Shown: positions 9,670-18,066 of the stretch, in pieces
How the letters are laid out: each line of letters opens with the position of its first letter
Numbering within the stretch: the first letter of the stretch is position 1
Source: CAZMZF01 sp964570765
GTDB lineage: Bacteria; Zixibacteria; MSB-5A5; RBG-16-43-9
Length of the DNA: 64,000 bases
Direction: 5' to 3'
NCBI GenBank assembly: GCA_964570765.1
Contig: CAZMZF010000004.1
Coordinates: 81,520 to 145,519 of the forward strand
Notes under the pieces: model-generated
What the model was told of the DNA's origin: nothing
The model's database searches: none
What the model saw: only the letters and a program-made list of their open reading frames with translations
Translations under genes and position numbers: made by a program

Positions 9670-10301
9670 AGAAGACATTGTTTATTTTGGCTTTCGCATT
9701 AATCTTTTTTGTGGCAACCACTGCCATGGCAAAGGTCAATTTTGGGGTGAAGTATCTGTCCTTAACCCATGCTTATGACATAATTGAGATCGAACACGTT
9801 TACACTGTTGCTGGTAATCAAACCTTGAACTTCTATATGGGTTTCGACGCGACACCACAAGTGGCGATTGTGAGTGGACTGGAGGTAGATAGAGCATCTT
9901 ATGAATATAAAGATGATCAAACCGATGTAACAACTGCGTTCAGTGCCACTTCTTTTACTCCTAATGTGGGTGTCAAGTTCTATTTCAAGGAGAGAACAGA
10001 TAACAGCGTGTGTCCTTATATCTATGGTGGCTTCTTCAAGACCTTCACCTCTGTGAACATAGAAGATGAGGAGGAAGAAGCAAAGTTTCTTGGGAAATTG
10101 CATAGCCCGTTCGGTTTCATACCTGCATTCGGAGCAGAATACTGCTTTACTGAAAACTTCAGCCTTGGTGGAGAAATGGGCTTCAGATTCTCCTTTGCCA
10201 AAGGCGAGTGGGAACAGGGAGACGACCCCAAGTATAAAGATGAAGCAACCTTCAATACAATTTTCCATTACATTGCTCTTACCTTGAACTTTCGCTTCTA
10301 A
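9666..10301 (+). CDS. Outer-membrane beta-barrel protein
   Basis: Small porin-like barrel. 211 residues: signal peptide 1-22 (ending TTAMA), then alternating amphipathic strands with glycine-rich turns (FGFIPAFGAEYCFTENFSLG) and a C-terminal phenylalanine (TLNFRF), the recognition signal of barrels inserted by BamA. ATG 9666 is preceded by GGAGGAAAAGA. It is monocistronic, with a strong terminator right after it. A remnant of another barrel gene lies 146 bases downstream. The function beyond an envelope barrel is unknown. Confidence 0.85.
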   Translation: MKKTLFILAFALIFFVATTAMAKVNFGVKYLSLTHAYDIIEIEHVYTVAGNQTLNFYMGFDATPQVAIVSGLEVDRASYEYKDDQTDVTTAFSATSFTPNVGVKFYFKERTDNSVCPYIYGGFFKTFTSVNIEDEEEEAKFLGKLHSPFGFIPAFGAEYCFTENFSLGGEMGFRFSFAKGEWEQGDDPKYKDEATFNTIFHYIALTLNFRF

Positions 10302-10320
10302 CCCGGTAAATGGATCTGGT

Positions 10321-10350
10321 AAAAAAGGGCGAAGGTATTCGCCCTTTTTT
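10321..10350 (+). terminator. Rho-independent terminator
   Basis: Stem GGGCGAA/TTCGCCC with loop GGTA, flanked by A6 and T6, 20 bases after the barrel gene stop. The A/T flanks make it likely to work in both directions. Confidence 0.85.
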
Positions 10351-10365
10351 GTTTTAATAGTACCC

Positions 10366-10450
10366 GTAGGTCAAGCATGGCGTAGCCTGCTTGACAACTC
10401 AAAATAAAATTGTCAACCAGTCTCGCCTCTGGCAGAACAGGGTTGACCTA
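10366..10450. repeat. Inverted-repeat element, GTAGGTCAAGC family, copy 1
   Basis: 85 bases with ends GTAGGTCAA and TTGACCTA (inverted) and an inner hairpin (GTCAAGC...GCTTGAC type). It is closely alike to the copy at 10876-10956, and the right end abuts the open frame of a truncated beta-barrel gene. No coding capacity, so any movement would need a transposase elsewhere. Confidence 0.8.
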
Positions 10451-10671
10451 TATTTTTCTGTAGGACAGGTTATGATAGAGGTCATGGTAACTACAAAGGT
10501 CGTTTCTCCAATTATCCTGAGGATTTCATCGGCCTGGATGTTGGGTTCAAGTTCTCCAAGTTCAAAGTGGATGCCACTTTTGGTGAGAGTACACTCTTCG
10601 AAGGTGGCTATATCCTGAGCGGTAAGCAGAATAATATGTTCGGGACGCTGTCTGCGACATTTGAATTCTAG
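10447..10671 (+). pseudogene. 3' remnant of an outer-membrane beta-barrel gene
   Basis: A frame without any start codon runs from the end of the repeat to TAG at 10669. It reads as the last 70 or so residues of a barrel: GLDVGFKFSKFKVDATFGES, then a turn, then FGTLSATFEF with a terminal Phe, and is followed by a strong terminator like a normal gene end. The 5' part is missing and replaced by the GTAGGTCAAGC repeat. It is not a copy of the intact barrel at 9666, whose C-terminus differs. Deletion with or after repeat insertion is the likely cause. Confidence 0.75.
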
Positions 10672-10696
10672 CTCTTGTTTATAAGGTATCTGCACT

Positions 10697-10735
10697 AAAA
10701 TCAGGGTGGAGACAAAATCTCCACCCTGATTTTTT
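10697..10735 (+). terminator. Rho-independent terminator of the barrel remnant
   Basis: Long perfect stem AAAATCAGGGTGGAGA / TCTCCACCCTGATTTT with loop CAAAA and trailing T-run, 26 bases after the remnant's stop codon. Confidence 0.85.
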
Positions 10736-10785
10736 CTTGTAGGGGATGGGCTGTTTTTTGCTCCCTCCTTTGTGTTTTTTAAGAT

Positions 10786-10812
10786 GTAGAGACGCATTGC
10801 AATGCGTCTCTT
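10786..10812. repeat. Palindromic repeat, GTAGAGACGCAT family, copy 1
   Basis: GTAGAGACGCATTGC/AATGCGTCTC palindrome. A second copy with GTAGAGACGCATAGC/GATGCGTCTCTAC is at 35981-36008. Both are followed by a GCGACCCTGAAAG segment, so the two sit in one composite unit. Confidence 0.75.
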
Positions 10813-10875
10813 TCGTTTTTTTAGGCGACCCTGAAAGGGCGTGTTGAAAAACCTTCTTTAAAATTTTTTAGATTT

Positions 10876-10956
10876 GTAGGTCAAGCATGGCGTAGCCTGC
10901 TTGACAGATCAAAAATAATTGTCAACCCGTCCCCGTAGGGGACATGGTTGACCTAC
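10876..10956. repeat. Inverted-repeat element, GTAGGTCAAGC family, copy 2
   Basis: 81 bases with ends GTAGGTCAA and GTTGACCTAC (inverted); the first 31 bases are the same as copy 1 at 10366. It is followed at 10971-10998 by another palindrome, AGGGACAGAACA/TGTTCTGTCCCT. The stretch 10736-11054 holds only such repeats. Confidence 0.8.
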
Positions 10957-11054
10957 TGACTAAGAAATTTAGGGACAGAACACTGTTCTGTCCCTACAAA
11001 TGCAAAGCTACCCTCTCCTACGGATCCGTTATTAGGAAAAGGATCTCACTACGA

Positions 11055-12797
11055 TTATTCTGCCGGGTATTCTACCTCTGCGAACCATTCAAGTTTTATA
11101 TCATCAAATATTTTATCACGGGCTTCACAGTCACCTAAGAAGGTCCATTCTCCCGGGTCAACGTGTTCTCTTTTACCATATTTTTCTGCCATCTCACAAA
11201 GCCGGATAAAATTCTGATGATGCTCGGTAAGCCTTAACTCCGCATAATCTCTGGCACTCCAGGTGGAAATCAAAAACTGCCAGTCAGAAGCCTGTAGCAA
11301 CAAAAGCTCTCTGGCGGCTTGTTTTAATATTTTTAGAAGATTTCCATCCTGAGTATTTTTGAATTTTCGGGCTAAACTTTGCATCCTTTTTTCGTCCTCA
11401 TAGATATGTTTCCAGGTCCATTCGGTCCACTGGTTTAGCCAGATATAATGATAACCTCCTTCTCCCCAGGAACCCTCAGGTATAGAAATCACCTGAGTGG
11501 GTTTGGTTTCGTTCAAGTATTTTGAACAGGTGGTTAATTCAATTTCCGGGTCTTCAGCAATATATTTCAAGACAAATTTCAGAAATTGGGTTCCTTCAAA
11601 CCACCAGTGTCCGAAAAGCTCAGCATCATAAGGAGCGCAGACTATTCCCTTCTTCCCGGTTTGCTTTTGATATTCGGTTAACAATCTTTTGACTAATCCC
11701 TTATAATGGTTCGCATTTTCCGGCACCCGGGCCTGGGCATCTTTGGGATAATACTCCCATTTGTCAGCTAAATCGCTTTTGGCTGAGGTGACTTTCCAGT
11801 AGCGATGTCCGCCCGGGAAATGCTTCTTGTGGAAATCCAGATAATTGCCATCACCGGGATAACCCCACTCACCGCTCCAGACCTGTAAACCTGTTTCCGG
11901 ATCACGGGTAAAGATCGCCACTGGTTTTTTCCCTTCGACCGAGGAGGAGACCAAATAGATTTCACGAGGGGTTTTATCTAATTCTTCTTCTCTGGGCTTA
12001 TATTCTTTTTCAAATTGACCCCATAACTGCTGCAGGGCTTCAAACCGGTCAATATAGACTCCGATGGCTTTTCCTCCTTTTAATAGAGCAGTATCCACGA
12101 AAAAATATTCGATCTCGTTTTCGGTTAGAAATTCGTCGATTCCTTTTCGAAGATAGGGTTCTATTTTTTCTCCCGTATTTACGGGTGGCATCCATTTATA
12201 ACGGGGACGATAGGCGAATTCTGGAAGCCAGATCCCTCTGGGTTTTCTTCCATAATGTTTTTTGTAAGTTTTTACCCCTTGTTTTATTTGTGCCTGAACC
12301 GATGTATCCCGGGACAATAAAGGTAAATACCCGTGAGTAGCCGCACAGGTGATTATCTCTATATATTCATTATCCTGCAGATTTTTGAAAGCTCCAATAA
12401 TGTTTCTGTTATATTTAATTTCGAAATCGTTTTTTATCTTAATGTAATAATCTTTCCACATCCAGGCTAAGGAGAGAAGGTTAGTGCGGTTATAACGGGT
12501 GAATTCCTGAATATCTAATTCTGCGGCTGTTATTTTCTGCTCAAGGTAAGAAGAAAGCTCAGATTTGAACGATTCATCTGCTAATTGTTCAGTTAAGACC
12601 GGGGTAATACCCAGGGTTAATTTCGGAGAATAACCTTCTTCTATCAGCTCATTCAAGATATTCAAAATAGGTATATAACATTCTGCGGCAGCTTCGTTTA
12701 ACCAGTCCATACCGTGAGGCCATTTTCCATGAGCGATAACATAAGGGAGATGAAAATGTAAGACGAAAGTGAAACTACCGATTTTATTTACTGGCAT
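11055..12797 (-). CDS. Glycoside hydrolase family 57, 1,4-alpha-glucan branching enzyme type
   Basis: Probably makes the alpha-1,6 branches of glycogen-like storage glucan in the cytoplasm. 580 residues from the ATG at 12797, which follows AAAGGAAATCAA; a TTG 14 codons upstream is less likely. GH57 region 1 is LHFHLPYV (about residue 13), the nucleophile Glu is in GIWLPEFAYRP (about E193), and the acid/base Asp is in CAPYDAELFGHWWFEG (about D391), matching the archaeal/Thermotoga branching-enzyme group rather than amylopullulanases. Encoded on the opposite strand to its neighbours, 110 bases downstream of the DUF3467 gene. No other glycogen genes are nearby. Confidence 0.87.
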   Translation of the reverse strand: MPVNKIGSFTFVLHFHLPYVIAHGKWPHGMDWLNEAAAECYIPILNILNELIEEGYSPKLTLGITPVLTEQLADESFKSELSSYLEQKITAAELDIQEFTRYNRTNLLSLAWMWKDYYIKIKNDFEIKYNRNIIGAFKNLQDNEYIEIITCAATHGYLPLLSRDTSVQAQIKQGVKTYKKHYGRKPRGIWLPEFAYRPRYKWMPPVNTGEKIEPYLRKGIDEFLTENEIEYFFVDTALLKGGKAIGVYIDRFEALQQLWGQFEKEYKPREEELDKTPREIYLVSSSVEGKKPVAIFTRDPETGLQVWSGEWGYPGDGNYLDFHKKHFPGGHRYWKVTSAKSDLADKWEYYPKDAQARVPENANHYKGLVKRLLTEYQKQTGKKGIVCAPYDAELFGHWWFEGTQFLKFVLKYIAEDPEIELTTCSKYLNETKPTQVISIPEGSWGEGGYHYIWLNQWTEWTWKHIYEDEKRMQSLARKFKNTQDGNLLKILKQAARELLLLQASDWQFLISTWSARDYAELRLTEHHQNFIRLCEMAEKYGKREHVDPGEWTFLGDCEARDKIFDDIKLEWFAEVEYPAE

Positions 12798-12907
12798 TTG
12801 ATTTCCTTTCTTTTTAAGTTCTTCACTGTAGTTGCCCAATTTACTGGATATGTTCTTGCTCGACGAATCGAGCGACTACAGAAACCTACAGGGGAAAATC
12901 CTAACAA

Positions 12908-13237
12908 TCAGTTCTCTTTTTTAGGCGGTTCAGATGTATCAGTCATCCCTCTGGTAAAACCTATTTCTTTCCCCTCTTTGCCAAAAAGCTTTATTGCTCC
13001 AAACTGGGATTCGAATTTCTTGATATTATCTTCTAAGGCGTTCAAGAGCATCCTGGCATGCGCCGGAGTCATTACAATCCGGGCATAGACCTTAGCTTTA
13101 GGAACTCCGGGCATCATTCGGGCGAAGTCTATTATAATCTCTGAGGGGGAATGAGTTATAAAAGCTAAATTGGAATAAATCCCCTCGGATTCTTTTTCAC
13201 CCAGTTCCACGTTAAGCTGTTGTGGTTTTATCTCCAT
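12908..13237 (-). CDS. DUF3467 family protein
   Basis: Short cytoplasmic protein of 109 residues matching the DUF3467 pattern: an N-terminal strand, GIYSNLAFITHSPSEIIIDFA, then a helix ending in ARIVMTPAHARMLLNALEDNI. The role of the family is unknown. The first codon ATG at 13237 is preceded on the minus strand by AGAGGAGTAGAAT, a good ribosome site. It is divergent from the PAP2 gene with 61 bases between, which must hold both promoters, and is probably co-transcribed with the GH57 gene. Confidence 0.8.
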   Translation of the reverse strand: MEIKPQQLNVELGEKESEGIYSNLAFITHSPSEIIIDFARMMPGVPKAKVYARIVMTPAHARMLLNALEDNIKKFESQFGAIKLFGKEGKEIGFTRGMTDTSEPPKKEN

Positions 13238-13298
13238 ATTCTACTCCTCTGTTAAGTTCTGCTTGCATTTATAACCTATTTTAATATATTAAGTCTCG

Positions 13299-14120
13299 AT
13301 GTCAAGAGTAAAGATGATACTTATTTCGGTTCTAACAGTTATTTCTTCAATCCTGGCAGCAAAAGAAGCTCAGGCTCAAGGGTGTAAGGGAGAGAATATT
13401 CTAGACTGTACGATCAGGCAGTTTTACTCTGATGGCAAAGCTCTATTTCTTTCTCCATTTCACTGGGACAAAAAAGAAAAGGTAGAATTTCTTCTAGGGG
13501 CTACCACAACGGCTGGCTTGTTCTTTGCAGACGAGGAGCTTCAGAAAATAGTTCAAAGGAATCGTAGCCATTTCTCAGATGATCTTTCAAATTTAGTTAC
13601 CCCTTCTGAACACGTCTATCCTAAGGTTATCATCGGAAGCTTTTATTTAGGGGGATTAGTCTTTAATCGTAAAAAAGAAAAGGAGACCGCTTTTTATCTT
13701 TTGGAAGCGTTGATTTTCACTCAGGGTATTACTCAGGGGATAAAGCATCTAACTGGAAGGGCCAGGCCTTTTGCAGAGAAAGGTGCATTCTCTTTCGAGG
13801 GTTTGAGAGTACATCCTTCATCTTATTCTTTATCTTTTCCTTCAGGTCATTCAGCTACAGCTTTCACCTTAGCTTCGGTGATTGCTGAACAGTATAATAA
13901 TAAAGTCATCGATATACTTTCTTACAGTTTAGCTTTCTTGGCTGCCTGGGCTCGAGTTAACGATAATGTTCATTTCACCTCAGATGTTTTCTTCGGGGGT
14001 GTGCTGGGTCATTGGATAGGTAAAAGTATTGTTCGGTTTCAGAAAGAGAGAATATCTAAAAAGGTATCTCTTCAGACAAAAATAGAATTGAATTCTGTTA
14101 AGGTTTCGCTAAACTTTTAG
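13299..14120 (+). CDS. PAP2 superfamily phosphatase, exported
   Basis: Lipid or sugar-lipid phosphatase acting outside the inner membrane. 273 residues with a signal peptide (1-27, ending AQAQ). The three phosphatase motifs are in order: KHLTGRARPF, SFPSGHSA and ARVNDNVHFTSD, with the catalytic His residues in the last two. Only weak hydrophobic segments follow. It lies 8 bases before rfaE1, so a role in lipid A or undecaprenyl-phosphate metabolism fits, but the substrate is inference. Confidence 0.85.
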   Translation: MSRVKMILISVLTVISSILAAKEAQAQGCKGENILDCTIRQFYSDGKALFLSPFHWDKKEKVEFLLGATTTAGLFFADEELQKIVQRNRSHFSDDLSNLVTPSEHVYPKVIIGSFYLGGLVFNRKKEKETAFYLLEALIFTQGITQGIKHLTGRARPFAEKGAFSFEGLRVHPSSYSLSFPSGHSATAFTLASVIAEQYNNKVIDILSYSLAFLAAWARVNDNVHFTSDVFFGGVLGHWIGKSIVRFQKERISKKVSLQTKIELNSVKVSLNF

Positions 14121-14128
14121 GATTAAAA

Positions 14129-15130
14129 ATGAAAAATATATCAGCACAGAAATTAGAACAGATCTTCTCCAGCTTGGGAAGTCATAGGATTTTAATCCTG
14201 GGTGATCTTATGCTGGATGAATATATCTGGGGAAATGTCAGTCGAATCTCGCCTGAAGCTCCGGTTCCAGTAGTTGAAATTATGGAAGAGTCATTGAAAT
14301 TAGGCGGGGCGGCTAACGTTGCTCTTAATGTTAAAGCCTTAAGTGAGGTTCCGCTTTTGATTGGGGTTGTTGGAAAAGACAGAAACGGAGAAAGGCTCAA
14401 AGAAGTCCTTAACCATTCGGGGATTTCGAGTCAAGGAGTTTTCATGGATGAAAATCGGCAGACCACGGTCAAGACCAGGATCATTGCTCATAGTCAGCAG
14501 GTAGTGAGGGCTGACCGGGAAAATACGGAGGAACTCTCTACGGATATGACTTTTAAATTGATAGACTTCATAAAGAAGAAGATAAAGGAAGAGAAGATAT
14601 CAGCCCTGTTGATTTCTGATTACGGCAAAGGGGTAATCAGCTTAAATCTTTTAAATGAGGTTATAAACTTTGCCAAGGAAAATAAGATTTTTATCTCGGT
14701 TGATCCCAAAGAGACTCATTTTATGAATTACCAAAAGGTTTCACTCGTAACCCCAAATCATAATGAAGCTGGTTTTGCTTATGGCAAAAGGATAAAAGAT
14801 GAAAAGAGTTTAGAAGAAGTTGGCTGGGGGCTATTAGAGAGATTAAAGGCTGAGGCTTTATTGATAACCCGCGGAGAGAAGGGAATGTCACTTTTCGAGA
14901 GAAATCGGATGCTTACCCATTTCCCCGCAGTTGCCAGGGAGGTTTATGATGTCACCGGTGCTGGAGATACAGTTATCTCTGCTTTCACCTGTGCTTTTGC
15001 CTCTGGAGCCTCTTTAAAAGAATCAGCTCTAATCTCAAATCATGCAGCAGGTATAGTTGTAGGTGAATTAGGCACCGCTCAGGTGACTAAAGAAGAATTG
15101 TATCAGGATTTGAAAAATTATACAGAGTGA
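14129..15130 (+). CDS. rfaE1: D-glycero-beta-D-manno-heptose-7-phosphate kinase
   Basis: Phosphorylates heptose 7-phosphate at C1 for ADP-heptose synthesis. 333 residues of the ribokinase fold: ILILGDLMLDEYIWGNVSRISPEAPVPV at residues about 24-51 is diagnostic for the RfaE kinase domain, LGGAANVALN follows, and the catalytic motif is DVTGAGDTV. It lacks the adenylyltransferase domain that is fused in E. coli HldE; that activity is encoded by the next gene. It starts 8 bases after the PAP2 gene. Confidence 0.93.
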   Translation: MKNISAQKLEQIFSSLGSHRILILGDLMLDEYIWGNVSRISPEAPVPVVEIMEESLKLGGAANVALNVKALSEVPLLIGVVGKDRNGERLKEVLNHSGISSQGVFMDENRQTTVKTRIIAHSQQVVRADRENTEELSTDMTFKLIDFIKKKIKEEKISALLISDYGKGVISLNLLNEVINFAKENKIFISVDPKETHFMNYQKVSLVTPNHNEAGFAYGKRIKDEKSLEEVGWGLLERLKAEALLITRGEKGMSLFERNRMLTHFPAVAREVYDVTGAGDTVISAFTCAFASGASLKESALISNHAAGIVVGELGTAQVTKEELYQDLKNYTE

Positions 15131-15210
15131 AAACATAAGTGAATCACCTATATGTTACTATTAGGCAAGGATAAAGTAATATTCTACCAAATTCGGGAGA
15201 TCACTTCTTT

Positions 15211-15696
15211 ATGGGAAAGACAGTTAAATTACCAGAATTGATCCGCATCAGGAAAAAGGCAAGAAAAGAGAACAAAAAAGTGGTTTTAACCAATGGCTGT
15301 TTTGACCTTTTACATCGCGGTCATATCGAATATTTGAAAAAAGCAAAAAATTTAGGCGATGTTTTGGTAATTGGATTAAATAGCGATTACTCAGTCAGAA
15401 GAATTAAAGGGAAAGGCAGGCCCATACAGGATCAAAAAGATCGCGCAGAGATTTTAACTTCACTTCATTTCGTCGATTATGTCTGCATTTTTAAGGAGTT
15501 GACCCCGTTGAAGCTTATCTCCAAATTGGTTCCGGATGTTTTAGTCAAAGGAGGTGACTGGGAAATAAATGATATAGTGGGAAAAGAGATAGTGGATTCA
15601 CGTGGTGGAAAAGTTCTGAATATTAAAATAGTTAAAGGGAAATCAACCCAACAGATTATCCAAACCATCATAAGCAGATTTCGTAATATTAAATAG
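15211..15696 (+). CDS. rfaE2: D-glycero-beta-D-manno-heptose 1-phosphate adenylyltransferase
   Basis: Forms ADP-heptose from heptose 1-phosphate and ATP. 161 residues of the nucleotidyltransferase fold: LTNGCFDLLHRGHIEYL carries the HxGH nucleotide-binding motif, and RPIQDQKDRAEIL with the C-terminal GKSTTQ-like SGLIRKI region (here VKGKSTQQIIQTI) is typical of RfaE domain II. It is 80 bases after rfaE1 and followed by a strong terminator. With the heptosyltransferase at 4339 it supports a heptose-containing core. The isomerase, phosphatase and epimerase genes are not in the window. Confidence 0.93.
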   Translation: MGKTVKLPELIRIRKKARKENKKVVLTNGCFDLLHRGHIEYLKKAKNLGDVLVIGLNSDYSVRRIKGKGRPIQDQKDRAEILTSLHFVDYVCIFKELTPLKLISKLVPDVLVKGGDWEINDIVGKEIVDSRGGKVLNIKIVKGKSTQQIIQTIISRFRNIK

Positions 15697-15708
15697 ATAT
15701 CCTTTAAG

Positions 15709-15739
15709 GAGAAAAGAAGATTTTCTTTTCTCTTTTTTT
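15709..15739 (+). terminator. Rho-independent terminator after rfaE2
   Basis: Perfect 10-base stem GAGAAAAGAA/TTCTTTTCTC followed by T7, 12 bases after the stop codon. Confidence 0.85.
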
Positions 15740-15740
15740 C

Positions 15741-15769
15741 TTGACAGCTTTATTCTCAGATATTATTCT
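15741..15769 (+). promoter_or_regulatory. Sigma-70 promoter
   Basis: TTGACA (15741-15746), 17 bases, TATTCT (15764-15769), directly after the rfaE2 terminator and 38 bases before the next gene. Confidence 0.55.
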
Positions 15770-15807
15770 ACAAATCATAAAGAGACCATTCTCTGGTTAT
15801 TTTTTAG

Positions 15808-16017
15808 ATGGAGAGGGATGAAAAAAGTCTGGAAAGGAAAGAATTTATAGAAACGCCGACTATGGCGGAGATCTATATCCAGGCTAAAAGATATAAAGAA
15901 GGACTGGAGATCTACCAGAGGATTCTTGCCAGAGATCCGGCTAATCCTGAGATAGCCAGAAAGGTAGAGGAATTAGAGAAAAAGCTTAAAATAGAAAAAA
16001 CGAAAAGTGACAGATAG
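15808..16017 (+). CDS. Small TPR-motif protein
   Basis: 69 residues made of one tetratricopeptide helix pair (AEIYIQAKRYKEGLEIYQRI, then ARDPANPEIARKVEELEKKL) and a charged tail. The W/LG-A/Y-P positions of a TPR are readable. It overlaps the start of the next gene by 11 bases, so translation is coupled to the peptidase. A partner-binding role is likely, but the partner is unknown. An ATG three residues into the frame's lead region could also serve as start. Confidence 0.65.
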   Translation: MERDEKSLERKEFIETPTMAEIYIQAKRYKEGLEIYQRILARDPANPEIARKVEELEKKLKIEKTKSDR

Positions 16018-17077
16018 AATAAAAAAATTAAGGGAAAAAATTAAAAGGGAGAGTTTAGATTTACTCCTGGTAACTACCCTCACAAATCTCAGATATCTGT
16101 GTGGATATACCGGCTCTAATGGAATTCTTCTGGTCTCAGAGGATAAATCCATTTTTCTGACTGATTTTCGATATAAAGAACAGGTAAAGAAAGAAGTCTA
16201 TGATGCGGAGATAAAAATTGCCCAGCGTGAATTATTTTCCACTCTTACGGAAATAGACTGGCTGAAAGAGAAAAGGATCAAGGTTGGCTTTGAATCTAAG
16301 ATTCTGTCCTTTAAGTTATATGAAAAGCTTAAAGCACTTTTCCCCCAGATTCTCTGGATACCTACAGAGGATTTAGTTGAATCTCTTTTAGTAACCAAAG
16401 ATGAAGGGGAGATAAGAAAGATTAAAAAGGCGGCGGATATAAGTGCAAAAGTTTATCAGGAAATCTTGCCATTACTAAAACCCGGAACAAAAGAGCAAGA
16501 GATCTCAGCAGAGTTGGAATATAGAATTAGACGGAATGGAGGTACAGGCTCTGCTTTTGAGCCGATTGTAGCTTCAGGCGTAAGATCGGCTATGCCCCAT
16601 GCGAGGGCTTCTTCTAAAAGGTTTCAGAAAGGGGATTTCGTAACTCTGGATTTTGGCGCCTTATACGAAGGGTATGTCTGTGATATTACCCGGACAGTAG
16701 TTTTAGGCAAAGCTACTCCCCGACAGAAAAAGATTTATGATCTGGTTTTAAAAGCTCAAACTAAAGCCATAAAAAATGCCTGTTCTGGTATGAAAGGATT
16801 TGAGTTAGATAAAGTAGCCCGCGATGTTATCAATAATGCAGGATTCAAAGATTATTTTGGACATGGATTAGGACACGGGATAGGACTTTTGGTGCATGAT
16901 TCACCAGGCATAAATACCAGAAGTCAGGAGGTACTCAAACCAGGGATGGTTATAACCATAGAGCCAGGGGTATATCTTCCAGGTTGGGGTGGGGTGAGGA
17001 TTGAGGATGACATTCTTATTACCAGGAATGGGTGTAAAGTCTTAACTAACATAGATAGAGAGCTGTTGGAACTATAA
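16007..17077 (+). CDS. Xaa-Pro aminopeptidase/dipeptidase (M24B)
   Basis: Cytoplasmic metallopeptidase cutting N-terminal Xaa-Pro bonds. 356 residues: creatinase-like N-domain with NLRYLCGYTGSNG, then the pita-bread catalytic domain with the metal ligands in order: DFGALYEGYVCDITRT (two Asp), HGLGHGIGLLVHDSP (His), ITIEPGVYLP (Glu) and GGVRIEDDILI (Glu). Starts with GTG inside the end of the preceding frame. In many bacteria pepP/pepQ is followed by efp and accB; here accB follows after 115 bases and efp is absent. Confidence 0.9.
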   Translation: MTDRIKKLREKIKRESLDLLLVTTLTNLRYLCGYTGSNGILLVSEDKSIFLTDFRYKEQVKKEVYDAEIKIAQRELFSTLTEIDWLKEKRIKVGFESKILSFKLYEKLKALFPQILWIPTEDLVESLLVTKDEGEIRKIKKAADISAKVYQEILPLLKPGTKEQEISAELEYRIRRNGGTGSAFEPIVASGVRSAMPHARASSKRFQKGDFVTLDFGALYEGYVCDITRTVVLGKATPRQKKIYDLVLKAQTKAIKNACSGMKGFELDKVARDVINNAGFKDYFGHGLGHGIGLLVHDSPGINTRSQEVLKPGMVITIEPGVYLPGWGGVRIEDDILITRNGCKVLTNIDRELLEL

Positions 17078-17192
17078 ATTAATTAATATTTGGAGGAGGG
17101 ATTTCCGAAAATATTTAAAAGGGGGTAATTTTCGCACAATAAAACTAGACTTAGCAAAACATTCAGTTTAACCCTTGGAGAAAGGGGTAAAG

Positions 17193-17675
17193 ATGTTAGA
17201 ATCAAAAATTAGAAAATTGATAAAGATCGTAGAGGAAAGCAACATAGATGAGTTAGAAGTAACTAGCTGGGGTAGGAGAATCAAAATCACTCGAAGGCTA
17301 AACCATCAGAATCCACATAACTCTTCCCATCTGATAGTCAATCCAGCCCTGGACAAGGTTACTGTAACACCTCCTAAAGAAGAGCCAGTAGCTTTATCAG
17401 TAGAAGTCTCTAAGCCTGGAGAAGTAGAAGGTAACTTAACACCGATCAAATCCCCGATGGTGGGGACTTTTTATCGAGCGCCAGCACCCGAGGCAAAGCC
17501 CTATGTGGATGTGGGTCAGATAATAAGCGCCGGACAGGTGGTCTGTATTGTAGAGGCGATGAAGCTGATGAATGAGATAGAATCAGAAGTTGCCGGGAGG
17601 TTAGTTAAGATTTTAGTGGAAAATGCGAAACCGGTTGAGTTCGGACAGACTCTTTTCTTAATCGAGCCTTTATAA
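17193..17675 (+). CDS. accB: Biotin carboxyl carrier protein of acetyl-CoA carboxylase
   Basis: Carries biotin between the carboxylase and carboxyltransferase subunits in fatty-acid synthesis. 160 residues from ATG 17193, chosen because AAAGGGG ends five bases upstream; a TTG at 17175 would put the ribosome site inside the gene. Helical N-terminus, Pro-rich linker, then the biotinyl domain with KSPMVGTFYRAPAP and the biotin Lys at about residue 124 in VEAMKLMNE. Its usual neighbour accC is 1.9 kb downstream, separated by repeats and pilT. Confidence 0.93.
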   Translation: MLESKIRKLIKIVEESNIDELEVTSWGRRIKITRRLNHQNPHNSSHLIVNPALDKVTVTPPKEEPVALSVEVSKPGEVEGNLTPIKSPMVGTFYRAPAPEAKPYVDVGQIISAGQVVCIVEAMKLMNEIESEVAGRLVKILVENAKPVEFGQTLFLIEPL

Positions 17676-17693
17676 AAAAAATGAAATAACCAC

Positions 17694-17779
17694 TGGAGTG
17701 TAAGTCTTTAGGCTTACCAAAAAAATCTCTGGTCTCAAGGAGTTAGAGTAAAGCTAAAGCTTTACACTCCAATGTTACC
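17694..17779. repeat. Inverted-repeat element, TGGAGTGTAA family, copy 1
   Basis: Ends TGGAGTG and CACTCCA in inverse order with inner stems (TAAGTCTTTAGGCTTA and GTAAAGCTAAAGCTTTAC), then ATGTTACC. The copy at 19284 has the same ends and trailing GTTAC. The rest of the gap to 18000 holds a GTGTCAGGAG/CTCCTGACAC stem at 17797-17822 and a GGTCGGGCA/TGCCCGACC stem near 17925-17946; no gene was seen. Confidence 0.75.
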
Positions 17780-18066
17780 TAAAAACTATTCTTGTGGTGT
17801 CAGGAGTTACCTCCTGACACCTTTTCATTTCAAGTTATTTTATCAGAGATCTCTGAGGAAGTCGTTTTGCAGGGTTGGTCCACCTCTGGCGGATGCCTAG
17901 GAGAGAAAAGTTGTTATTCATCGTAGGTCGGGCACCCTTGCCCGACCACACTCTTTCCAGTTAGGTTTTTTCTCAAAAGAACCAATTAAAAGGTATTAAG
18001 GTGTCTATTATTTCAGCCGAAAATAGAAAGAGAAGAAGTCTTATGATCAGGGAGGTTAAGATAAAG

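Noticed and set aside
10391..10797. Frames on both strands over the barrel remnant
   Set aside because: They are shadows of the remnant's frame and of the terminator and repeats.
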